From the NCBI GenBank assembly GCA_050181465.1, contig JBFXDD010000001.1, positions 293,353 through 357,352 of the forward strand: 64,000 nt of DNA, in the 5' to 3' direction. This DNA comes from JACRLW01 sp050181465 (GTDB lineage: Bacteria; Planctomycetota; UBA1135; UBA2386). A program made the translations under genes and the position numbers. The notes beneath the pieces were generated by a model, which had not been told where the DNA came from, made no database searches, and worked only from the letters and a program-made list of their open reading frames with translations. This document shows positions 43,965 to 52,900 of this stretch, piece by piece; positions within the stretch are counted from its first letter, which is position 1; the number at the start of each line of letters is the position of its first letter.

Positions 43965-45188
43965 TCAGCGTTCGGAGTTCATTCGGCGGATCGCGCCGAT
44001 GTACTTGTATTGACCGATGTCCTGCCGCAGCGCGTTGAGCACTGCCTCGCCGTAGCGCACGGTGGCCCGGTCACCGGAACCCGTGATCGTCACCCGCCCG
44101 GTGGACACGACACCGCCTTCGATCTCAGCAGGCGCGTTCATGTTGAAGTCCCCGGCCACGTAGACCAGGCCGTTGAACACCGAGTTGCTGCCCGAGGCGA
44201 TCGTGCAGTTGCCGTTCACGTACACCAGGCCGCGCCCCCGAAGCGGAACGTCACGATCGAAGACCACCGGGCCGCCGATGTCCACCACGATGGTGACGTT
44301 CTCGGCAACGCTGTCGGGGAAGTCCGCGAGGTTCTCGATGACGAGATCGGCCGAGGATCGCAGATCCTCGAAGGTGACACCGAAGACGTTCTCCGGCGAC
44401 AGGTCGATCGCCCCGGACGCGGCTGCGGTCGCGGGACTGCCCGAGACCGCGCCACCGCCACCGTTGATCCACTTCCCGGTGTTCTTCGGATAGTAGAGCC
44501 CGGTGCTGCTGGTCCCTTCCACGCGGCCGTTGTTGTTGACTCGGATCCAATCAGCCCGCTTGCACACGATCGCCGCATCGCCTGGCGGCTGCAACTTGCG
44601 TCGCAGGATCTCCGCCTCCACTCCTTCCATCGCGAGCACGCGGTTGGGCAGTTCGTTGAACGGAGTGCTCTCATCTTCACGCTCGAAGATGTACGCGAGT
44701 GAGCGTAGCCACCACGAGGTCCCGGTAGTCCCCGCACGGCGCATCGAGGATACGTCCTCCACTTGCATCTTGTGACGCCACGACAATCGCGTCGGGTCCG
44801 GATCGGTGTCCCAGATCTTCCAGACCTCGTAACGTCCCCAGACTCGGCCGCGAATCCTGAACTCGCGCACGATCCCGACATCAGGCTCCATCGTGTCGAT
44901 GGTCGGCGGCACAGTGGTCAAGTCGATGATCGGTTCGAACTGGGTCACCGGCTGGACTGCTTGCCGCCGGAACCAGGACACACCCTCGGTGAGACCTGCT
45001 CTGGCGAGTTGCGTCGCTTGACTGCGCACGCGCCACGCGGTGGACATGCGCTCCTGATTGGACTTCTCCAGCAGGGAGCCGGTGAACACGATCCCCGCCG
45101 AGATGATCGTGAAGATCAGGGCCAGGATGAGCGCGGCCCCGCGCTCTTCTTGCCCGGACTGGGCGCCAGGACGGCTGTCGACTTGCAT
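43965..45188 (-). CDS. PilX/GspK-like protein with type IV pilus-type N terminus
   Basis: A 407-residue protein. The ATG at 45188 is preferred over one at 45248, because GGGGA lies five bases upstream. A single hydrophobic helix near residues 20-45 (RGAALILALIFTIISAGIVF) directly follows a basic stretch, as in PilX of type IV pilus systems (QRGAxLIxALIFL). After a charged region (SLLEKSNQERMSTAWRVRSQ) comes a large soluble domain; its last 130 residues have repeating beta strands with many Gly, Val and Asn (VYVNGNCTIASGSNSVFNG, GGVVSTGRVTITG), like a right-handed beta-solenoid. No other pilus genes are in the window. It may act as a minor pilin or a surface structure component. Confidence 0.7.
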   Translation of the reverse strand: MQVDSRPGAQSGQEERGAALILALIFTIISAGIVFTGSLLEKSNQERMSTAWRVRSQATQLARAGLTEGVSWFRRQAVQPVTQFEPIIDLTTVPPTIDTMEPDVGIVREFRIRGRVWGRYEVWKIWDTDPDPTRLSWRHKMQVEDVSSMRRAGTTGTSWWLRSLAYIFEREDESTPFNELPNRVLAMEGVEAEILRRKLQPPGDAAIVCKRADWIRVNNNGRVEGTSSTGLYYPKNTGKWINGGGGAVSGSPATAAASGAIDLSPENVFGVTFEDLRSSADLVIENLADFPDSVAENVTIVVDIGGPVVFDRDVPLRGRGLVYVNGNCTIASGSNSVFNGLVYVAGDFNMNAPAEIEGGVVSTGRVTITGSGDRATVRYGEAVLNALRQDIGQYKYIGAIRRMNSER

Positions 45189-45325
45189 GGAGTTCCCCGA
45201 GAGTAGGTCCGACACTGATTCGTGCAGACCTTCGGCCGCGTGGCGCATCGAGCTTGAGTCGCTGTCCAGGAATCGAACAGTGACACGGAGGAGCCGGGCT
45301 CATCGACGCCTGACGCGCCGAGATC

Positions 45326-46555
45326 TCACTCGAAGGGGTACTTGTGCGGGACCACCACGATCCCCGACTCACTCACCGTGAAGCGTCGCCGATCCTCGGC
45401 GTGGTCGAAGCCGATGCGCACGCCGTCGGGCACGACGGTCCACTTGTCGATGATCGCCCGGCGGATCTGGACGTCCTTGCCGATCCGAGCACCTCGGAAC
45501 ACGATCGCTTCATCGAGGACCGAGCGCTCATCGACGTAGACCCGGTTGCTCAGGACCGATCGCCGCACCCGCGCCCCGGAAACCACGACTCCCGGGCACA
45601 CCAGCGAATCCAGCACCTCGGAGCGACGATTGGGCTCGTCGAACAAGGTCTTCGCCGGCGGATCGTTGTGCCACTGGGTGTACACCGGCCACTGATCCTC
45701 GTAGAGGTTCAGGGCGGGCTGTGGACTACAGAGGTCGAGGTGCGCATCGAAGTAGGACTCGATGGTCCCGACGTCGCGCCAGTACGGATCGCGGTTGCCG
45801 TCCATGTCGACGAAGTGATGCGCGATGACGCGGCCACCGTCGATCATTCGTGGGATCACATCCTTCCCGAAGTCGTGGGTGCTCTCTTCACCCAGCACGT
45901 GATCTTCCTCGAGCCGGCGAACGAGTTCCTCGGTGCGGAAGATGTAGATGCCCATCGAACCCAGGCAATAGCCGGGCTGCCCCGGAATCTCCGGCCCCCG
46001 CAGCGGCTTCTCCACGAAGCTCTTGACGTGGTCCTCGGCGTCGACTTCGAGCACACCGAATCGCCGCGACTCGGCGACGGGCACCCGAACAGCGCCGATC
46101 GTGAGCGCGGCGTCCTTGTCCAGGTGATCGCGCAGCATCCGACCGTAGTCCATCTTGTAGATGTGATCGCCGGACAGGATGAGCACGTGCTCGGGCCGTT
46201 CTGCACGGATGGCGTCGAGGTTGTGGAAGATCGCGTCCGCAGTGCCCCGGTACCAAGCGTTGGTGTCGCCGTGCTGCGGCGGGCGCGTCACGATGAACTG
46301 CTCGAGTCGTCGCGGCAGGAAGTTCCAGCCGAACCGAATGTGCTCCTCCAACGATCGGGCGCGATACTGCGTGAGGATGAACACACGGCGCAACCCGGAG
46401 TGGATGCAGTTGCTGAGCGTGAAATCGATGATGCGATACGACCCCGCGAAGGGCACCGCCGGTTTCGCGCGCATCAGCGTGAGCGGATGGAGTCGCTCAC
46501 CACGACCGCCGGCGAGGATGAACGTGAGGGTGTTGCGGAGCGCTTGAGGAAGCAT
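45326..46555 (-). CDS. glgC: Glucose-1-phosphate adenylyltransferase
   Basis: Makes ADP-glucose from ATP and glucose 1-phosphate, the regulated first step of bacterial glycogen synthesis. The 409-residue product has LAGGRGERLHPLT (nucleotide loop), KPAVPFAGSYRIIDFTLSNC, AWYRGTADAI, LILSGDHIYKMDYGRML and SFVEKPLRGPEIPG. The left-handed beta-helix carrying repeats such as VRRSVLSNRVYVDERSVLDE closes it. The start at 46555 puts the nucleotide loop at about residue 15. It diverges from the debranching enzyme gene across 99 bases, so synthesis (glgC) and remodelling (debranching, GH57, phosphorylase) share one control region. Its partner glgA is at 32141. Confidence 0.96.
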   Translation of the reverse strand: MLPQALRNTLTFILAGGRGERLHPLTLMRAKPAVPFAGSYRIIDFTLSNCIHSGLRRVFILTQYRARSLEEHIRFGWNFLPRRLEQFIVTRPPQHGDTNAWYRGTADAIFHNLDAIRAERPEHVLILSGDHIYKMDYGRMLRDHLDKDAALTIGAVRVPVAESRRFGVLEVDAEDHVKSFVEKPLRGPEIPGQPGYCLGSMGIYIFRTEELVRRLEEDHVLGEESTHDFGKDVIPRMIDGGRVIAHHFVDMDGNRDPYWRDVGTIESYFDAHLDLCSPQPALNLYEDQWPVYTQWHNDPPAKTLFDEPNRRSEVLDSLVCPGVVVSGARVRRSVLSNRVYVDERSVLDEAIVFRGARIGKDVQIRRAIIDKWTVVPDGVRIGFDHAEDRRRFTVSESGIVVVPHKYPFE

Positions 46556-46654
46556 CGATCGACGGGTCGGACGGATCGTGAACGAACCGCAGGACGATAG
46601 ATTGTCCGGCTCCGCTCGACTAGAAAAAGCCGTGCGGCGCGATGGCCGCGAACG

Positions 46655-48664
46655 ATGACCGAGATCCGCGCGAGCCGAGCACCCGTGTGCGCCCCCTTTG
46701 GTGACCGAGCGATGAGCACCGAGTGGCTCGAGACCGACGGACTCGGCGGTTTCGCGATGGGAACGCTCGGCACCGCGCCCACGCGGCGCTACCACGGCCT
46801 TCTGATCGCGACGCCCCGCGGCACCTCGCGGCGCCACTTGTTCCTCGCGCGGGTGGCCGATTCGGTCGGTCCGCGCGCCGGTGCGCGCTCCGACCTGTTC
46901 GTGGTCCACCACGACCAACCGCGGCGCCAAGAGCCGGCAGTGCCCGCCGCGCTCAGCTCGTTCAGCATCGATCCGATCCCCGCTTGGCAGTTCGAGACGA
47001 CCGACTGGCGGGTGCGCCGTGAGGTGCTCGTGCCCAAGGGACGACCGGCCGTGCTGTGCCACTGGGAGAACCTCGCATCGAGTGAGCCCCTGCTGCTGCG
47101 AATCCGCCCTTTCCTGGTCTGCCGCGACCTGGATCGCCTGCACTTCCACAACGAAGCGCTCGACACCGAGTCGGTTGGTGCCGATGACGAGCGTCGATTC
47201 CAACCCTACCCGGCCCTGCCCACCGTGATCGCGCGCGTCGGCCGATCAGGGACGGCACCGCGATGGATCGAGGCCGGCGAGTGGGACGACGGCATCCTGC
47301 TCGAGACCGATCGTGCGCGGGGCTACGACGCGATCGAGGACCACTTCAGCCCCGGCTACTTCGAGCTGGAGCTCGCTGCCGGCGAGACGGTCACCGTCGC
47401 GTTCTCGATCGACAAGGCCATCGACGATCCGGCCGCACTTCGAGAGGAGGTGCTCGCGCTCAGGCAGAAAGCTCGCCGCCTGCGTGCCCACGCGACTTCC
47501 GGGTCCACGACGCGTGCGCGCCTCGACGCGCGCGCCGACGACTTCTTGCAGATCGATGCGCACGGACGGCTCGGCATCTGCGCCGGCTTCCCGTGGTTCA
47601 CCGAGTGGGGCCGCGACACCTTCCTCGCACTGCCGGGCCTCACCCTGGCGCGCGGGCGCGTAGACCAGTGCGCGCGCGTGCTCTTGGGCGCGGTGAGGTT
47701 CCTCCACCGGGGACTGCTGCCGAACATCTTCGGCCAGGACCGCGACGACAGTCACTACGGCTCGGTCGACGCGGCCTTGTGGTTCGCCCGCGCGGTCGAC
47801 CTGTGGCGACGGGCCGGGGGCGACCGGCCCGACGTGGCGAGAGTGCTCGACGACGCTCTGATCGCGATCGCCGCCGAGTATCACGACGGCACCGCGTTGG
47901 GGATCGTCGCCGACTCCGATGGGCTCCTGCGCTGCGGGTCAGAGGAACTGAACGCCACCTGGATGGATGCGCGCCTACCGAGCGGTCCCGTCACGCCGCG
48001 CGACGGCAAGCCCGTCGAGATCGAAGCTCTCTGGTGCGCGCTCCTCGATCAGGTCGCAGAGTTGTGCGCGAAGGCTGATCGCGCGGATGCGACGATGTGG
48101 CGAGAGCGTGCGCAGCGCGCCAATGCGAGTTTCCTCGCGGCCTTCTGGCTGCCCGCGACCGGGCGAGCGCCGGGCTATCTCGCCGACCGGATCGACCCGG
48201 CCGGGAACCCCGACCCGCGCATCCGCCCCAACATGGTCCTGGCGGCTGCCTTGCCGCGCAGCCCACTCAGCCGTGAACAGAAGGCGGAGGTTCTCGCGAT
48301 CACCGAGCGCGAGCTGCTGACGCCGCGCGGTCTGCGCACTCTGGCGCCGAGCGATCCCAGCTACGTCGGTCGCTACGAAGGCGATGTCGTGTCTCGCGAC
48401 CGCGCCTACCACCAAGGCACGGCTTGGCCGTGGCTGCTCGGCGCTTACGCCGAGTTGGCGCTCGCCGTCGAGGGGGACGGCGCGCGGCCGCGGCTGCTCG
48501 AATTGCTCGACGGATTGCTTCCGGAACTCGATCGGGCGGGCCTCGACCACGTCTCCGAAGTGTTCGACGGGGATGCACCCCAGCGTCCCGGCGGCACCAT
48601 CGCTCAGGCATGGAACACCGGGGAGATCCTGCGCGCCTACGATCTGCTCGAGGACTCCCGATGA
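46655..48664 (+). CDS. Glycogen debranching enzyme (amylo-alpha-1,6-glucosidase type)
   Basis: A 669-residue cytoplasmic glucan hydrolase of the bacterial/archaeal debranching type. The N-terminal domain has the signature ETDGLGGFAMGTLGTAPTRRYHGLL. The catalytic (alpha/alpha)6-barrel part begins near residue 290 and has FPWFTEWGRDTFLALPGL (catalytic Asp), HYGSVDAALWFARA and EELNATWMDA, and later DRAYHQGTAWPWLLGAYAEL. Both ATG 46655 and 46712 (STEWLETDGLGG) are plausible starts; family members usually carry a short leader before the signature, so the first is given. It opens the plus-strand glycogen set and its stop overlaps the GH57 start (ATGA). Acts on alpha-1,6 branch points left by the phosphorylase. 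Confidence 0.9.
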   Translation: MTEIRASRAPVCAPFGDRAMSTEWLETDGLGGFAMGTLGTAPTRRYHGLLIATPRGTSRRHLFLARVADSVGPRAGARSDLFVVHHDQPRRQEPAVPAALSSFSIDPIPAWQFETTDWRVRREVLVPKGRPAVLCHWENLASSEPLLLRIRPFLVCRDLDRLHFHNEALDTESVGADDERRFQPYPALPTVIARVGRSGTAPRWIEAGEWDDGILLETDRARGYDAIEDHFSPGYFELELAAGETVTVAFSIDKAIDDPAALREEVLALRQKARRLRAHATSGSTTRARLDARADDFLQIDAHGRLGICAGFPWFTEWGRDTFLALPGLTLARGRVDQCARVLLGAVRFLHRGLLPNIFGQDRDDSHYGSVDAALWFARAVDLWRRAGGDRPDVARVLDDALIAIAAEYHDGTALGIVADSDGLLRCGSEELNATWMDARLPSGPVTPRDGKPVEIEALWCALLDQVAELCAKADRADATMWRERAQRANASFLAAFWLPATGRAPGYLADRIDPAGNPDPRIRPNMVLAAALPRSPLSREQKAEVLAITERELLTPRGLRTLAPSDPSYVGRYEGDVVSRDRAYHQGTAWPWLLGAYAELALAVEGDGARPRLLELLDGLLPELDRAGLDHVSEVFDGDAPQRPGGTIAQAWNTGEILRAYDLLEDSR

Positions 48665-49929
48665 CGGACATCGTATTCTACTTCCAGGCTCATCAGCCCT
48701 TCCGCCTTCGGCAGGCGCGCCACGAGCCCGGTGAACCGCAGCAGCGTTGGTTCGACGACTCACTCAACAAGATGATCGTCGAGCGCGTCGCCGAGCGTTG
48801 CTACCGCCCGATGAATCGGCTGCTGCTGGACCTCCGCAAGGAGCTCGGCGAGCGCTTCCAAGTCGGACTCTCCCTGACCGGCACGCTCATCCAGCAACTG
48901 CGTGATTGGTCGCCCAAGACTCTGGACTCGTTCGTCGCGCTGGCCGACGCCCAGGTCGCCGAGTTCCTCTGCGAGACTTCCCACCATTCGGTGTCCGGGC
49001 TCAGTCACGTGCAGGAGTTCGAGGCGCAGGTGAAGGAGCAACAGGCGACGATCGAGGATCTCTTCGGCAAGAGACCGACGACGTTCCGCAACACCGAGCT
49101 GATCCTGCGCGACGACATCACCACGCTCGTGGAGAAGCTGGGCTTCGCCGTGCTGCTAGGCGAAGGCGCCGATCGCCTGCTCGCCGGCCGCTCTTCGTTC
49201 CGCGCCTATCGCCCGGCCGGCTGCGACCACCTCAAGCTGCTCCTGCGCTGCTATCCGCTGTCCGACGACATCGGCTTCCGGTTCAGCAACCGCGAATGGG
49301 TCGAGTATCCGCTCTTCGCCGACAAGTTCGCCCGGTGGATCCACGCGATGCCGAGCGACACTCCGTTCGTCGGACTCTTCATGGACTACGAGACTTTCGG
49401 CGAGCATCAGTGGGCGGATACCGGCATCCTCGAGTTCATGCGACTCATGCCGAAGGAAGTGCTGGCGCAGCCGCGCTTCGCCTTCCGCTCGCCGGCCGCG
49501 GCCGCTGCCAAGCTCGAGCCCGCCGGCGAACTCGCGATTCCGACCGCAACATCCTGGGCCGATGCCGAACGCGATGTCTCCGCTTGGCTCGGCAACCCCA
49601 TGCAGCGTCACGCTCACGACAGTCTGTACGCCACCCGCGATGCGGTGTTGCGCGCCGCCACACTCGGTCGCGGAGATCTCCTCGATGCGTGGCGAAAGCT
49701 GACGACCTCGGACCACGTGTACTACATGGCTACGAAGCGCGCATCCGACAACGATGTGCATGAGTACTTCAGTCCCTATGGCCGTCCGCACGATGCTTTC
49801 ATGACTTTCATGAACGTCCTAGACGACCTCCGGGCGCGCGTGCAACGCGCGCTCGCGGCCCATTCCATGCCCTCGATCGCCAGCACGCCGCCCTCGACGA
49901 CTTCGCCGAAGAAGGGCAAGCACGCATGA
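48661..49929 (+). CDS. GH57 alpha-glucan hydrolase or transferase
   Basis: A 422-residue glycoside hydrolase family 57 protein. Motifs in order: IVFYFQAHQPFRLRQ, SLTGTLIQQLRDWSP, the nucleophile Glu in TTFRNTELILRDD, AYRPAGCDHL, and the acid/base Asp in GLFMDYETFGEHQW. GH57 includes alpha-amylases, 4-alpha-glucanotransferases and branching enzymes; the short C-terminal part here favours the alpha-amylase subgroup. No GH13 branching enzyme occurs in the window, so a branching role should not be excluded. Located between the debranching enzyme and the synthase/phosphorylase fusion and overlapping both neighbours by four bases, it is certainly part of glycogen metabolism. No signal peptide, so cytoplasmic. 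Confidence 0.88.
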   Translation: MTDIVFYFQAHQPFRLRQARHEPGEPQQRWFDDSLNKMIVERVAERCYRPMNRLLLDLRKELGERFQVGLSLTGTLIQQLRDWSPKTLDSFVALADAQVAEFLCETSHHSVSGLSHVQEFEAQVKEQQATIEDLFGKRPTTFRNTELILRDDITTLVEKLGFAVLLGEGADRLLAGRSSFRAYRPAGCDHLKLLLRCYPLSDDIGFRFSNREWVEYPLFADKFARWIHAMPSDTPFVGLFMDYETFGEHQWADTGILEFMRLMPKEVLAQPRFAFRSPAAAAAKLEPAGELAIPTATSWADAERDVSAWLGNPMQRHAHDSLYATRDAVLRAATLGRGDLLDAWRKLTTSDHVYYMATKRASDNDVHEYFSPYGRPHDAFMTFMNVLDDLRARVQRALAAHSMPSIASTPPSTTSPKKGKHA

Positions 49930-52900
49930 GTACTCCGCAGGTTCTGTTCGAAATCAGCTGGGAGGTTTGCAACAAGGTCGGCGGCATCCACACGGTGCTG
50001 TCGAGCAAGAGCCAAACCGCGATCCGGCACTTCGGCGATGACTACATCGCGATTGGTCCATGGTTGCTCTCGGATACCGACCGACGCGCTGCGTTCGAAC
50101 CGGAGGCGGGTCACGAGGCCTTCGTGGATGCGTGCCGCGCGATGGGGCTACCGGTTCAGATCGGGCGCTGGACGATTCCCGGTCGGCCCCGCTGCATCCT
50201 CATCGAGTTCTCGAGCCTGTACGCGCAGAAAGACGAGGTCCTCGCGAAACTGTGGGAAGACTCTCAGGTCGACTCCATCGAGGGCGGCTGGGACTACGTC
50301 GAGCCGGTGTTGTTCGGTTGGGCGGCGGGCAAGGTCATCGAAGAGTACTGGGAACGCTACGTCGCGCCCGGCCACCGTCGTTCCGTCGTCCACTGTCATG
50401 AGTGGATGACAGGTTCCGCTCTGCTGTACCTGAAGAAGCGTGTGCCCGCGATCGGCAGCGTATTCACTACGCACGCGACCATGCTCGGCCGCGCGCTGTC
50501 GTCGCTCGGCCATTCACCGGAAGACGGTCTCGGCGACAAGACCGTCGAAGACCTCGCACGCAATCACGGCGTGCGCGCGAAGCACTCACTCGAAGGTATC
50601 TGCGCGCGCAGCGCGGACGTCTTCACCACTGTCAGCCAGATCACCGCAAAGGAAGCGCAACTCCTCCACGGCCGGGCGGCCGATCCGATCCTGCCCAACG
50701 GCATCGATCCTGACGTGATCGATCTCCTCATCGGCGGTCCTGACGCGCAGAAGTCTGTGCGCACGCGCTTGGAAGACCTCGCGAAGCGCTTCCTTGGAAC
50801 CCCGGACCTCGGCAACGCAGCGTTCGTCTGCATCTCTGGGCGCTACGAGTTCCACAACAAGGGCATCGACCTCCTGCTCGATGCCGCCGCGCGCCTGGAG
50901 CGCGAGAGTGGTCGCAACTTGATCGTCTGGGTGCTCGTCCCTGCGGGCAACTCTGGCCTGCGCTCCGAGGTTCGCGAGCGCATGGGCAAGCCAGTGCCCG
51001 CCAAAGTGCTCGATCCGATCGGCACATGCACCCACCACCTCTTCGACGAGGAGAACGATCCCGTGCGGAAGCGGGCGCGCGAGTTGGGCATCACGAACGC
51101 GTCGGGCGCGCGGGTCAAACTGATTCAGGTTCCGATCTACCTGACGCCCACCGACGGCTTCCTCGATCTCGAGTATGAGGCGGTGCTCGCCGCGATGGAT
51201 CTCGGTGTCTTCCCGAGCTTCTACGAACCGTGGGGATACACGCCGCAGGAGAGCGTGGCGGCAGGTGTGCCGACGATCACCAGCGACTTTGCCGGCTTCG
51301 GACGCTGGGCGATCGGACAGAACATCACCGAGAAGGACGGCGTCAGCGTCATTCATCGCGTCGGGGTTCGCTATGAGGTTGCCGTCGAGAGTCTCGCGGC
51401 CGAGCTGCGCAAGGCGCTCGCACGGAGCGATTCCGAGTTGCTCGCCTTGCGTGAGCGTTGCCGGAAGACCGCAGACCGGACCGCGTGGCGCGATCTCGTC
51501 GCCCACTACAAGGCGGCCTACGAAGCCGCGGAGGTCGCGGTCGATGCCCGCTGTGCCGCACGCGTGCCGCAGACTCGCCGACCGCCGGCTCACGTGACCG
51601 TCGAGCCGGCCAGCACGAATCGGCCGCGCATCCGCAACTTCGATGTCTCCGCGACACTGCCCGAGGCGCTGCGACCACTCGAGCGGATCACGCGCAATCT
51701 CTGGTGGTGTTGGGATCCCGAGGCGTCGAACCTCTTCGAGTCGATCTCGCCGCAGGGCTTCGCCGCCGCGCGACGCAATCCGATCCAGTTCCTGCGGCGC
51801 GCCTTCCCCGAGGATCTGGCGCAGAAGGCGGCGGATCCATCGTTCGTCGCGCGGGTCCGCGCCGTCGAACAGCGTTTCGACGACTACATGAAGGCGCGCC
51901 GCGAGCGCCTCGAAGTCGGTGACGGCGCGATGCTGACCCGCTCGAATCCGGCGGCGTACTTCTGCGCGGAGTTCGGCATCCACGAGTCACTGCCGATCTA
52001 CAGCGGCGGCCTCGGCATCCTCGCCGGTGATCACCTCAAGTCGGCGAGCGATATCGACATCCCGTTGGTCGGCGTCGGGCTCTTCTACAAGTTCGGCTAC
52101 CTCGAGCAGCAGCTCGCCGCCGACGGCCAACAGCTCGCACTCGATCGCCTCAACGATCCGAGCCAACTGCCGATGGAAGCCTGCCGCAACCCGGACGGCT
52201 CCCCGATCGAGATCAAAGTTCCGATGCCCGGGCGCGACGTCACACTGCGGGCATGGCTCGTGCGCGTCGGCCGTGTCGACCTCTATCTCCTCGATGCCGA
52301 CGTCCCGGCCAACCAGCCCGAGGATCGCGAGATCACCCGTAACCTCTACGGCGGGGACCACGAGATGCGCATCCGGCAACTCATCGCACTCGGCCGCGGC
52401 GGTGTTCGGCTGCTCGGTGAGCTGGGGATCGAGCCGGCGGCATGGCACATGAACGAAGGCCACGCGGCCTTCCTCACGCTCGAGCGCCTGGGTCGCCTGG
52501 TGCGGCGTCAGGGCCTGACCTTTGAGACCGCCCGCGAAGCGGTTCGCGCCACCACGGCGTTCACGACCCACACGCCGGTCCCCGCCGGTCACGATCGCTT
52601 CGGCGAGGACCTGATGCGCCGCTACTTCAACGACGTGCCCGATTGGGTCGGCGTGCCGTGGGAGCGGTTCTTGCGGTTCGGTCGCGCCGATGCGACCGCG
52701 GCCGACTTCAACATGACCTACCTCGCGCTGAACTTCTCGTCGTTCTGTAACGGCGTGAGTCAGTTGCACGGCATCGCGTCGCGCGAGTTGCTGCATTCGT
52801 ACTGGCCGAGCCTGATGCGCAACGAGGTGCCGATCGGATCGATCACGAACGGAGTGCACCTGGCGACCTGGACGAGCCCGCGTATCGGTTCGCTGCTGGG